Positions 22,913-32,000 of a DNA stretch of 37,401 nt are shown piece by piece; positions within the stretch are counted from its first letter, which is position 1, and each line of letters starts with the position of its first letter. A program made the translations under genes and the position numbers. The DNA lies in contig NZ_JARFML010000053.1 in the NCBI RefSeq assembly GCF_029167105.1, forward strand, positions 1 to 37,401, read 5' to 3'. The notes under the pieces are model-generated. The model was not told where the DNA came from. It ran no database searches and saw only the letters and a list, made by a program, of their open reading frames with translations. The DNA is from Bradyrhizobium yuanmingense. GTDB taxonomy: Bacteria > Pseudomonadota > Alphaproteobacteria > Rhizobiales > Xanthobacteraceae.

Positions 22913-24196
22913 ATGAAACAGGACAGGCCCAAGGAAACGAAAGCGGAAACGACAGCGGAAACGGGCAAGGAAAGGGTCGGAGGCGCCCGGCGGGACGCGG
23001 TGCGCACCGCACTCGTCGTGCTCGGCCTCTGCTTCACGCTGGCTGTTCTTGGCCGGGGCTTGAGTGAGAGCTTCACGGTCTTCCTCAAGCCGATCTCGGA
23101 AAGCCTGGGCTGGGACCGCGCCCAGGCCGTCTCGATCTACTCACTCACCTGGCTCGTCAGCGGGCTGACCGCACCCTTGGTCGGGCGCCTGTTCGATCAT
23201 TCCGGCCCGCGCCTCGTCTATGCGCTCGGCCTCCTCCTGCTCGGTTCGGCCTTCCTGATCGCAAGCCATGCTCAAGCGCTCTGGCAATTCCAGCTTTCGA
23301 TCGGCATCTGCGTCGGCATCGGCGTTGCTTTCATCGGCAATGTGCCCAATTCGATCTTGCTCGGCCGCTGGTTCGGACCACGCCTGCCGACCGCGATGGC
23401 GGTGGTCTATTCGGCAATGGGCGGCGGCGTGCTGGCCTTGCTGCCGGCCTCGCAGCTCCTGATCGATCATCTCGGCTGGCGCGAGACCTATCAGCTGTTC
23501 GGCTTTGCAGCGCTCGCCCTGCTGGCGCCGCTGCTGCTGCTGCCCTGGCGCATGTTCGCGGCCGGCTCGCCGCACGTCGCCAAGAAGAGCGATCCTGACT
23601 TCGTCGACAGCGGCTGGACGCTTGCGAGCGCGATGCGGCACCATGCCTTCTGGGCGCTGTTCTCGACCTTCTTCTTCACCGCGGTCGGTATGTATGCGAT
23701 CGCTGCGCAGATCGTGGCTTACCTGATCGATGCAGGCTTTCCGCCGCTCCAGGCAGCCACCGCCTGGGGCTTCTCCGGAATCGTGCTGGTGTTCGGCATG
23801 CTCGGCGTCTCCGCGCTCGACGGCCTGATTGGACGCCGGCCCTCGGTGCTGCTCAGCTACGCGATCTCGATCCTCGGCATCGTTCTGCTCTGGCTGCTGC
23901 AATATTATCCGAACATCGTCCTGCTCACTGGTTTTGTGGTCTGCTTCGGCAGCATGATGGGCTCGCGCGGGCCGCTGATCAGCGCCACCGCCATGAAGAT
24001 CTTTCGCGGCAAACGCGTCGGCACCATCTTCGGCACGATCTCGATCGGCAGCGGCCTCGGCTCGGCCTTCGGTTCATGGAGCGGTGGCCTGATCCACGAT
24101 GCCACGCACGGCTACGATCTCCTGCTCGCCTTCGCACTTGCGAGCGTCGTGCTCGGCATGATTCCGTTCCTGGTCGTCCCTGCTTTGCGGGAGTAG
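22913..24196 (+). CDS. MFS transporter, about 427 aa
   Basis: The product has about 12 hydrophobic helices of the major facilitator fold, with the helix 2-3 loop motif Gly-Arg-Leu-Phe-Asp-His-Ser-Gly-Pro-Arg. It resembles the monocarboxylate/oxalate-formate antiporter-like MFS group, and a solute of that class is a guess. A hydrophilic N-terminal segment of about 35 residues, rich in Lys, Glu and Thr, precedes helix 1. It comes from a short A-rich tract with repeated GGAAACG units. The start is uncertain: ATG 22913 lacks a clear Shine-Dalgarno and sits just after a hairpin, and TTG 22877 is an in-frame alternative. Confidence 0.85.
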   Translation: MKQDRPKETKAETTAETGKERVGGARRDAVRTALVVLGLCFTLAVLGRGLSESFTVFLKPISESLGWDRAQAVSIYSLTWLVSGLTAPLVGRLFDHSGPRLVYALGLLLLGSAFLIASHAQALWQFQLSIGICVGIGVAFIGNVPNSILLGRWFGPRLPTAMAVVYSAMGGGVLALLPASQLLIDHLGWRETYQLFGFAALALLAPLLLLPWRMFAAGSPHVAKKSDPDFVDSGWTLASAMRHHAFWALFSTFFFTAVGMYAIAAQIVAYLIDAGFPPLQAATAWGFSGIVLVFGMLGVSALDGLIGRRPSVLLSYAISILGIVLLWLLQYYPNIVLLTGFVVCFGSMMGSRGPLISATAMKIFRGKRVGTIFGTISIGSGLGSAFGSWSGGLIHDATHGYDLLLAFALASVVLGMIPFLVVPALRE

Positions 24197-24426
24197 GTCT
24201 CCCCGACGTAACCTGCATACCCTGGTTTCACCGGGATCCTACGGACGATGCGAGGCGAACGTACGAAAAAAAGAGAGACACGCGCCGCTGGTGACGGGGC
24301 CTTGCGGTGTTTTGTCCGACTTGACGAAAATGTCAGCGCAGAATCGTTCGTGGGTGGCTTGCGAGGCGGAAGCGAATGCGGTCCAAGTCGCAGCATTGGG
24401 TCCAGCATTGGATGGAGGGCAAACCA

Positions 24427-24837
24427 ATGGACTTTCCTTATCTCACTCGCTTTCAACCGGTTCTCCTGAGCCTGTTTCGCTTCATCACCGGCCTGTTGCT
24501 GTTCCAGTACGGCGTCGCCAAACTGTTCAAGTTTCCGGCTGTCCCGATGTTCGCCAAGGTCGAGCTGCTGTCGCTTTACGGCGTGGCTGGGACGCTCGAG
24601 CTGGTGCTTGGCGGACTGTTGATGATCGGCTTGTTCTCGCGACTGTCGGCCTTCATCTTGTCCGGTGAAATGGCCTTCGCGTACTTCATCGGCCACATGT
24701 TCAGGGGCGACACGCCGGTGTTCCTGCCACTGCTCAACCGCGGGACCGAAGCGATCCTGTTCTGCTTCGCCTGCCTCTACCTCGCTGCAGCCGGTGGCGG
24801 CCCGGTCAGCGCCGACGCAGCGATGGGCAAGAAATAA
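24427..24837 (+). CDS. DoxX family membrane protein, 136 aa
   Basis: Four hydrophobic helices and the pattern Arg-Phe-Ile-Thr-Gly-Leu-Leu-Leu-Phe-Gln-Tyr-Gly-Val-Ala-Lys-Leu match DoxX/DoxD family proteins. Glu-Leu-Val-Leu-Gly-Gly-Leu-Leu-Met-Ile-Gly-Leu-Phe-Ser-Arg in helix 2 and Met-Ala-x-Ala-Tyr-Phe in helix 3 also fit. The family is linked to redox stress and thiol metabolism in some bacteria, but the exact activity is unknown. The start ATG 24427 has GGAGG eight bases upstream, much better than the in-frame ATG 24376. Confidence 0.87.
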   Translation: MDFPYLTRFQPVLLSLFRFITGLLLFQYGVAKLFKFPAVPMFAKVELLSLYGVAGTLELVLGGLLMIGLFSRLSAFILSGEMAFAYFIGHMFRGDTPVFLPLLNRGTEAILFCFACLYLAAAGGGPVSADAAMGKK

Positions 24838-24886
24838 CCGGCGGCGCATCCGCGCCCCGCTGACACACATCTTATCCGCCAAGCAC

Positions 24887-24915
24887 GACGGCACCGGCAG
24901 ATCTCCGGTGCCGTC
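24887..24915. terminator. Strong bidirectional hairpin
   Basis: GACGGCACCGG (24887-24897) and CCGGTGCCGTC (24905-24915) form a perfect 11-bp stem with a seven-base loop. It lies 49 bases after the DoxX stop and directly touches the stop codon of the minus-strand small ORF at 24916. It is placed to end transcription from both sides. Confidence 0.7.
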
Positions 24916-25002
24916 TCAGCGCGTCCCCAGCACGTTCCAGATCAGAACGAGGGCCGCGACGAGCAGCAGAGACATGATGATGCGATGAACGAATCGATTC
25001 AT
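24916..25002 (-). CDS. Very small single-pass membrane protein, 28 aa
   Basis: From ATG 25002 the peptide starts Met-Asn-Arg-Phe-Val-His-Arg, followed by about 17 hydrophobic residues and a short end with Gly-Thr-Arg. GGAC precedes the start. Its stop codon abuts the perfect hairpin at 24887-24915, which is consistent with a real transcription unit ending there. The size and shape are those of small regulatory membrane peptides; no family is recognised. Confidence 0.4.
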   Translation of the reverse strand: MNRFVHRIIMSLLLVAALVLIWNVLGTR

Positions 25003-25160
25003 TGCAGGTCCATCCAGACTCTCTAGCTGCCAAACCCGATATCGATTCCTTCCCCCGGAAGGGGCGGAGGCCCATCTGCAAGGCGTTTTGCCTGCACGAT
25101 TGCGCACGCGCCTGCAAATGTCGTCCGCGTGGCAGGCCGCCGCATGCTTCCATTCATGAT

Positions 25161-25173
25161 TGGTAAGAACTTC
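25161..25173 (+). promoter_or_regulatory. Conserved upstream 13-mer of the first chemoreceptor gene
   Basis: TGGTAAGAACTTC lies 57 bases upstream of the first chemoreceptor start and recurs exactly at 27119-27131, 64 bases upstream of the second. Flanking bases are also partly conserved. It may be a promoter element or only a leftover of the gene duplication. Confidence 0.4.
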
Positions 25174-25217
25174 ATGCTACCGGTGCGAGCAATAACAACC
25201 ATTGCGTAGGGGCCGTG

Positions 25218-26912
25218 ATGAAACTGCTGAGTCATCTGAAGATCCGCACCAAGCTTGCCAGCATGGTCTGCCTTGCGGCTCTCACGGTCACCGCCATCAT
25301 CGGCGTATCGGCCGTGCTCAGCAAGAGCCGGATGATGGAGGACCGCGTCCAGCAGATGCGGACCGCCGTCGAGCTCCTCTACAACTACGCCCAAGCGCTC
25401 CAGGACGAAGTGACTGCCGGCAAGCTGACGGCGGCCGAGGCCAAGAGCCTGTTCCACCAGCGCGGCCGCCGCATGAACTTCAACGGCAACCAGGGCTATC
25501 CGGTGGTTTACAATCCGGACGGCTCCCTGGTCGTGAACGGCGCCAATCAGCAGCTCGAAGGCAAGATCACCGGCGCCAAGGATTCCAACGGCGTGCTGAT
25601 CGCCGATGCCATCATCAAGGCCGGCAGCGCGACTGCGCAGGGCGGCGTCACCTCCTATCTCTATCCCCGTCCCGGCCAGACCGAGCCGCTCCGCAAGACC
25701 GTGTTCGCGCGCAAGTTCGAGCCCTGGAACGTGGTCATCAGCTACGGCCTCTATGTCGACGACATCGACGCCGACGTGCGCGCCTTGACGCTGGAGCTCG
25801 GCGCGATCGGCGTCGGCCTGATGCTGCTGATGGCGGCGCTGTCCTGGCTGATCGCCCGCGACGTGCTCGGCGCGCTCGACCGTCAGAAGAACCGCATGCA
25901 GGCGATTTCCGAAGGCGCCATCGACAAGCCGGTCGAGGAGACCGACCGCGGCGACGAGATCGGCCGCATGGCCGAGACGCTCGAAATCCTCAGGCAGACC
26001 GCGCTCACGGCCCGCACGCTGGAGGCCGAGCAGGTCGCGGCCAAGGCCCGCAGCGAGCAGGAGAAGCGCGAGGCCCTGATCGCCCTTGCCGACCGTTTCG
26101 ATGCCTCCGTCGGCCAGCTCGTCGGCCTGATGGCCTCCGGCTCCGGTGAATTGGAGACCACCGCCAAGTCGATGTCGTCGACCGCCGAAGGCACCAATCG
26201 CCGCGCCGCATTGGTCGGCTCGGCCGCCAATGAGGCCAGCCAGCGCGTCCAGACCGTCGCCTCCGCTGCCGAGGAGCTCTCCTCCTCCATCACCGAGATC
26301 AGCCGGCAGGTCGCGCAATCCGCCGAGGTCACGGGACGTGCGGTGGACAGTGCTCGCCGCACCGACACCATCGTGCGCGCACTCTCCGACGGCGCCCAGC
26401 AGATCGAGCATGTCGCCGAGCTGATCTCCAACATCGCGGCGCAGACCAACCTGCTCGCCCTCAACGCCACCATCGAGGCCGCCCGCGCCGGCGAAGCCGG
26501 CCGCGGCTTTGCCGTGGTCGCCTCCGAGGTGAAGTCGCTGGCGAGCCAGACCGCGGAAGCCACCCGCGAGATCGGCGACAAGATCGCCCAGATCCAGGGC
26601 GCCACCAAGGAAGCGGTCGATGCGATCGGCGGCATCACCGCCACCATCGAGGAGGTCAGCCGCATCGCCACCTCGATCGGCGCTGCCATCGAGGAGCAAG
26701 GCGCCGCCACCGCCGAGATCGCCCGCAGCGTCTCGCAGACCGCGGAGGCGACGAAAGAGGTCACCACCAATATCGGCGGCGTCTCCACCGCAGCCAACGA
26801 GACCGGCAACGCCGCCGGCATGGTGCTCGCAGCAGCCAGCAACCTCTCCAAGCAGGCCGAGCAGCTCTCCGGCGAAGTCGGAACATTCCTGAAGGGCGTG
26901 CGCGCGGCGTAA
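25218..26912 (+). CDS. Methyl-accepting chemotaxis protein with sCache_2-like sensor, 564 aa
   Basis: Residues 1-35 contain the first membrane helix after a short basic start. Residues 36 to about 185 form a periplasmic sensor with Gly-Tyr-Pro-Val-Val-Tyr-Asn-Pro-Asp-Gly and Gly-Leu-Tyr-Val-Asp-Asp-Ile-Asp-Ala, which fits the single Cache (sCache_2) type. A second membrane helix follows at about 193-213, then a HAMP domain. The long signalling coiled coil has its hairpin tip at Ile-Ala-x-Gln-Thr-Asn-Leu-Leu-Ala-Leu-Asn-Ala-Thr-Ile-Glu-Ala-Ala-Arg-Ala-Gly-Glu. It should signal to CheA/CheW. No CheR/CheB-binding pentapeptide is seen at the C-terminus. GGGG precedes ATG 25218. A near-copy follows at 27183. 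Confidence 0.93.
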   Translation: MKLLSHLKIRTKLASMVCLAALTVTAIIGVSAVLSKSRMMEDRVQQMRTAVELLYNYAQALQDEVTAGKLTAAEAKSLFHQRGRRMNFNGNQGYPVVYNPDGSLVVNGANQQLEGKITGAKDSNGVLIADAIIKAGSATAQGGVTSYLYPRPGQTEPLRKTVFARKFEPWNVVISYGLYVDDIDADVRALTLELGAIGVGLMLLMAALSWLIARDVLGALDRQKNRMQAISEGAIDKPVEETDRGDEIGRMAETLEILRQTALTARTLEAEQVAAKARSEQEKREALIALADRFDASVGQLVGLMASGSGELETTAKSMSSTAEGTNRRAALVGSAANEASQRVQTVASAAEELSSSITEISRQVAQSAEVTGRAVDSARRTDTIVRALSDGAQQIEHVAELISNIAAQTNLLALNATIEAARAGEAGRGFAVVASEVKSLASQTAEATREIGDKIAQIQGATKEAVDAIGGITATIEEVSRIATSIGAAIEEQGAATAEIARSVSQTAEATKEVTTNIGGVSTAANETGNAAGMVLAAASNLSKQAEQLSGEVGTFLKGVRAA

Positions 26913-27118
26913 GTGGCACAGCATCTGGGACGGCCTGACCACGACATCATGCATCGGCGAATCGATGCCTCGATCGAACTCGCCTGATCGCGCGAATACG
27001 AGCACGATCCATTTTCTTGAATGCGTCGTCGCAAGCGTCGGCCCCTCGCCTGCACATGCCTGTCCACAGCTGCGCAGATTGCACTGCGCCTGAACGCGCC
27101 ATTTTCCACGTTCAGGAA

Positions 27119-27131
27119 TGGTAAGAACTTC
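27119..27131 (+). promoter_or_regulatory. Conserved upstream 13-mer of the second chemoreceptor gene
   Basis: This is the second exact copy of TGGTAAGAACTTC, 64 bases upstream of ATG 27183. See the copy at 25161. The segment between the two chemoreceptor genes (26913-27182) contains no gene. Confidence 0.4.
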
Positions 27132-27182
27132 CTGATACGACTGCGCGAGAACAAGCATTCCACAACCGTCCCCGAGGCCGTC

Positions 27183-28877
27183 ATGTCGCTGCTCAGTCAC
27201 CTGAAGATCCGCACCAAGCTTGCCAGCATGGTCTGTCTCGCAGCGCTCACCGTCACCGCTCTCGTCGTCGGTTCGAGCTATCTCAGCAAGACCCGTATGC
27301 TCGAAGATCGCGCACGCCAGATGCAGACGGCGGTCGATCTGCTGCACGGCTTCGCGCAATCGCTTCAGGACGAGGTGACCGCCGGCAAAATGACGCTCGC
27401 CGATGCGCAAGCCCAGTTCAAGCTGCGCGGCCGGCAGATGAAGTTCAACGGTGGCCAGGGCTATCCCGTCGTCTACACTGCCGATTCAACCGTTATGATG
27501 AACGGCGGCGCGCCTCAGCTCGAGGGCAAGAACAACGGGATCAAGGATGCCAATGGCATTGTCATCGGCGACGCCACGGTAAGCACGGCCAAGCAGGCGG
27601 CTGAAGGCGCGATCCTGTCCTATCTCTTCCCACGTCCGGGCGAGACCGTTCCGGTTCGCAAACTGGTGTTCGCGCGCCACTTTGCACCCTGGAATGTCGC
27701 GATGGCCTACGGCCTCTATGTCGACGACATCGACGCCGACGTGCGCGCCTTGACGCTGGAGCTCGGCGCCATTGGCGTCGGCCTGATGCTGCTGATGGCG
27801 GCGCTGTCCTGGCTGATCGCCCGCGACGTGCTCGGCGCGCTCGACCGTCAGAAGAACCGGATGCAGGCGATTTCCGAGGGCGCCATCGACAAGCCGGTCG
27901 AGGAGACCGACCGCGGCGACGAGATCGGCCGCATGGCCGAGACGCTCGAAATCCTCAGGCAGACCGCGCTCACGGCCCGCACGCTGGAGGCCGAGCAGGT
28001 CGCGGCCAAGGCCCGCAGCGAGCAGGAGAAGCGCGAGGCCCTGATCGCCCTTGCCGACCGCTTCGATGCCTCCGTCGGCCAGCTCGTCGGCCTGATGGCC
28101 TCCGGCTCCGGCGAATTGGAGACCACCGCCAAGTCGATGTCGTCGACCGCCGAAGGCACCAATCGCCGCGCCGCATTGGTCGGCTCGGCCGCCAATGAGG
28201 CCAGCCAGCGCGTCCAGACCGTCGCCTCCGCTGCGGAGGAGCTCTCCTCTTCCATCTCCGAGATCAGCCGGCAGGTCGCGCAATCCGCCGAGGTCACCGG
28301 CCGCGCGGTGGACAGCGCCCGCCGCACCGACACCATCGTGCGCGCACTCTCGGACGGCGCCCAGCAGATCGAGCATGTCGCCGAGCTGATCTCCAACATC
28401 GCGGCGCAGACCAACCTGCTCGCCCTCAACGCCACCATCGAGGCCGCCCGCGCCGGCGAAGCCGGCCGCGGCTTTGCCGTGGTCGCCTCCGAGGTGAAGT
28501 CGCTGGCGAGCCAGACCGCGGAAGCCACCCGCGAGATCGGCGACAAGATCGCCCAGATCCAGGGCGCCACCAAGGAAGCGGTCGATGCGATCGGCGGCAT
28601 CACCGCCACCATCGAGGAGGTCAGCCGCATCGCCACCTCGATCGGCGCTGCCATCGAGGAGCAAGGCGCCGCCACCGCCGAGATCGCCCGCAGCGTCTCG
28701 CAGACCGCGGAGGCGACGAAAGAGGTCACCACCAATATCGGCGGCGTCTCCACCGCAGCCAACGAGACCGGCAACGCCGCCGGCATGGTGCTCGCAGCAG
28801 CCAGCAACCTCTCCAAGCAGGCCGAGCAGCTCTCCGGCGAAGTCGGAACATTCCTGAAAGGCGTGCGCGCGGCGTAA
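27183..28877 (+). CDS. Second methyl-accepting chemotaxis protein, tandem paralogue, 564 aa
   Basis: This has the same length and domain order as the receptor at 25218: membrane helix, sCache_2-like sensor, membrane helix, HAMP and signalling coiled coil. The sensor (residues 20-180) is clearly diverged, while from Tyr-Gly-Leu-Tyr-Val-Asp-Asp-Ile to the end I see only one amino-acid change (Thr to Ser). A segment of about 506 bases at 28353-28858 appears identical to 26388-26893. The two receptors should therefore feed the same signalling arrays while sensing different ligands. CGAGG precedes ATG 27183; the open frame upstream to 27021 is not part of the protein. Confidence 0.93.
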   Translation: MSLLSHLKIRTKLASMVCLAALTVTALVVGSSYLSKTRMLEDRARQMQTAVDLLHGFAQSLQDEVTAGKMTLADAQAQFKLRGRQMKFNGGQGYPVVYTADSTVMMNGGAPQLEGKNNGIKDANGIVIGDATVSTAKQAAEGAILSYLFPRPGETVPVRKLVFARHFAPWNVAMAYGLYVDDIDADVRALTLELGAIGVGLMLLMAALSWLIARDVLGALDRQKNRMQAISEGAIDKPVEETDRGDEIGRMAETLEILRQTALTARTLEAEQVAAKARSEQEKREALIALADRFDASVGQLVGLMASGSGELETTAKSMSSTAEGTNRRAALVGSAANEASQRVQTVASAAEELSSSISEISRQVAQSAEVTGRAVDSARRTDTIVRALSDGAQQIEHVAELISNIAAQTNLLALNATIEAARAGEAGRGFAVVASEVKSLASQTAEATREIGDKIAQIQGATKEAVDAIGGITATIEEVSRIATSIGAAIEEQGAATAEIARSVSQTAEATKEVTTNIGGVSTAANETGNAAGMVLAAASNLSKQAEQLSGEVGTFLKGVRAA

Positions 28878-28905
28878 GCGGCACATAACATTCCCACGTG
28901 ATCAC

Positions 28906-29032
28906 CGTCATGCCCGGGCTTGTCCCGCCTGCGCGGCCGAAGCCGCTGCGGCGCGGCGAGGGCCCGGGCATCCACGTTCTTGGTGCCGTGTGGTGAGGCG
29001 TGGATGGCGCCGGGACAAGCCCGGCCATGACG
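28906..29032. repeat. Large palindromic repeat between the chemoreceptor and AsmA-type genes
   Basis: The outer arms 28906-28927 and 29011-29032 are inverted repeats with 21 of 22 matching positions (CGTCATGCCCGGGCTTGT and complement). Inner arms contain GGGCATCCACG and GCGTGGATGG. It lies between two convergent genes and may be a bidirectional terminator. I recognise it as a dispersed repeat type of Bradyrhizobium and relatives; copy number was not checked. Confidence 0.75.
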
Positions 29033-29054
29033 TCGGAAGAGAAGCAGATCGCCG

Positions 29055-32000
29055 CTACCGCCGCGCGATGGTGCAACCGCTCGACAGCTGGCGCGTCGAC
29101 CCGGTCGAGCCGTCGTTCGAATGCGAGGGGAATTCCTCGAACGGCGAGTTCTGCTTGCCGGTGTTGAACTCGAAGATCTTGCGGAACAAGCCCGGCGCCA
29201 TCGCCGAGATCGGATTGACGCGCATCACGGGCGCGGCTGGCGTGCCGACGACCTCGTAGGTCACGCCGATCAGCCCCTCATTGTTGCCGCCGCCGAGGAA
29301 GATGCCGAACAGCGGGATCTGGCCGAAGATGTTGTTGACGCCGTACATCGGCACGAAGGTGCCGCTCATGCAGACCTGGTTGCCGGGATAGTCGATCGAG
29401 CCCTCGATGGTGGCACCGATCATCGGCCCCTTGACCACGCCGTCACGGACCGTGAGCGCACCGTTCTGCCGCGTGAACTCGGCGCGAAGTGCGCTGAAGG
29501 AGACGCCATTGCCGGTCCCGTTCGGCGCGCCGGCGGCAACGCGTTCGAGCTGCGCCTCGCCCTTCACGGTGAAGTCGCGGACATTGATCAGGCCCTCGCG
29601 CGCGGCGTTCGGCTCGGAAGACGGCGGCTCCATCGCCACCACCATCTGGCCGCCGACCGCCTTGGTGTAGGTGTCGGTGAAACGCAGCAGCGCGCCGGCG
29701 TCGTTGGTCTGCAGGTAGATCACCTCGCGGTTGCCCTGGGCGCGGCCGCCGCGCAGGTCGGCAGCGACGGGCGTGTCGCGGCCGATCTTGCCGCTCAGCG
29801 TGAGCGCCTTGATGGCCCCATTGCGCTTCGACATCTTGGCATCGAGGCTGCGCATGGCCTCGCCGTTGAAGCCGGCGACGGCACCGAGCTTCACGTCAAT
29901 GTCGAAATCGACGTTCTTCAGCTTGTTCTTGTCGTCCTTGGAATTGCCAGAGATCGCCGACTTCAGGAAGCCGCGGCCGTCGAACACGTCGCCACGCATG
30001 GTGCCGCGCAGCACACCATCCTGGCTGCGCTCCACCCTGAGCGAGGCCTTGTCGCCGTCGGACGGTGCGTAGGTCGGGAAGTTCGCGTTCACGAGATCGC
30101 TGTTCGCGTCGAGCTCGAGCGAGCCCTTGATCGAGGCGCCGCCGCCTTCGATGACGATGTCCTCGAAACGCGTCGATTGCGCCGTCGGCACCACCTTGAA
30201 GCTGGCCTTGCCGGACTTGCCCGGCAGCTTGACCCAGCCGGGCAGGATGTTGTCGAGCCTGACCGAGGTCAGATCGGCCTCGACGCCGAGCTTCGTCGTC
30301 TGATCCGCGCCGCTCGCGATCTTGCCCGACAGCTTGATCGGCAACGATCCGATGACGGCGGGGCTGAGATCGAAGCCGAGCCGCGCGCGGCTGGCATCGT
30401 CCAGCGTCGCCTGCAGCCTGACGTCCGCGTCGCCCTCGGCCGGCTTGCGATAATCGAGCGAGGCCGCCTGGCCGTTGATCTTGACGTCGCCCTTGACCTG
30501 ATAGCCCTGGTTGTTGGCTGATATCTTGAGGTTGTTGGCTTCCAACTTCTGGTTCATCACCAGCTTGTCGGCGGCAAAACCGTTGAGATCGGCGGTGACG
30601 GCGTAGATGGTGTCGGCCTTGGTCAGCTCGCCCTTGACCGGCATGCCGAGCTGGATGTTCGCCGAGAACGTTCCCTTGCTGGTGTTGGGATCGACGACGG
30701 TCGCCGACAGGTCGCTCAGCCGATCATTGGCGAGCATTTCAGCGGCCGCGGGCACCGGCCCTTCCACACGGAACCTGCTCCGCGACGGCGACGGCTTGGG
30801 CGCCATGTCCGGCACCTCGAAGACGAAGTCGGAGATCGTGACCTTGCGGCCCGCGGGGGTATCGGCAATGCCCTGCCCGATGTTGACGGTCGCGGTACGA
30901 CCGGTCACGCGCGCCTTCAGATCGGCATCGCGCACTACCGGCATGCCGTCCACGGGCCGGACCGCAACGCCGCTCGCCACGATGTTGACCGACAGGCCGT
31001 CGTCCGGAATGGGCGGACCCTTGCGCGGCAGGTTCCTGGTCGGCGAGTTGACGCCGATCTCGATGCGCTGGAGCGTGCCGCGCTCGATCCGTTCGATCAC
31101 CCATTCACGCAATTCGGGGACGATCAGCGTCGGCCACATCCGCTTCAAGGCGGAGGCCGACATCGGCGTGCCCGCAAAACCGAGGGTGAGCCGCGGCTCG
31201 CCCGAATAGTCGAGGGCGCCGGTGCCGGCGACGCCGATCTCGCCGTTGGAAACGTCGGCCTGTGTCAGCAGGATGCGCTTGTGGTCGGTGTCGAAGCGGA
31301 AGCCGATCGCAATGCGGTTGAAGACGAGCGGCGGCTCGTTGTCGATGCCGCCGAGCAGGATCGAACCGCCGCTGAAGCCGAGCTGCCAGTCGTTGATGTT
31401 GCCGTTGGGTGGCTCGAGATGGGCCAGCAGCGTCAGGCGGTTCGCGCCGGAGAGAACCTTGAACGGCGCAACGAGCACCCGCCGGTTCGCATCCCACTCG
31501 ACGTTGATCTCGGCCGAGTCGATTGCCATCGGGTAGTCTGGCGTGTCGGTATCGATGATGTTGCCGGCGCCGGCCGCGATCTTGCCGCGGAAGAAGGTCG
31601 GCACGCCGTCGCGGCCGAGTTCGCCCTTGAGCTCCCCCGTCAGCGGCAGGTCGGCGGTGTAGGTGAGGTCCTTCACCCGCAGCGCCAGCAGGATGTTGGA
31701 GGTCGAGACCTTGTCGGCCTTGATGTCGACCGAGCGCACGCCGTTCTCGGCCGGGCCGATCGTGGCGCGCAGCATCCACGGGCGCGCGCCTTGCTCGCCG
31801 AGGCTGAGCGCGACGCCGCCGCGGCTCGGGCGGCGCAGGCTGAGCGTGATATTCTCGAACGACCATTTGCTGCCGCGCTGCTGATCGTCGACGATCAGGA
31901 CGCCGTTCTTCAGACCGATCTCGTTGAGGTTCTGGCCGTCGAGGCCCGTCATGCTCAGGCTGTCGAGCCAGTCGAGGCCCTGAAGGATGCCGCTCTGCGC

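Noticed and set aside
22930..22975. Short tandem GGAAACG-like repeats at the start of the MFS gene as a regulatory or variable repeat
   Set aside because: The units are imperfect, lie in coding sequence and encode an ordinary Lys/Glu/Thr-rich N-terminus.
25023..27410. Minus-strand frame of 795 codons opposite the first chemoreceptor
   Set aside because: The Gly/Asp/Leu-rich product repeats in the second receptor only because the DNA is duplicated; it carries no known motif.
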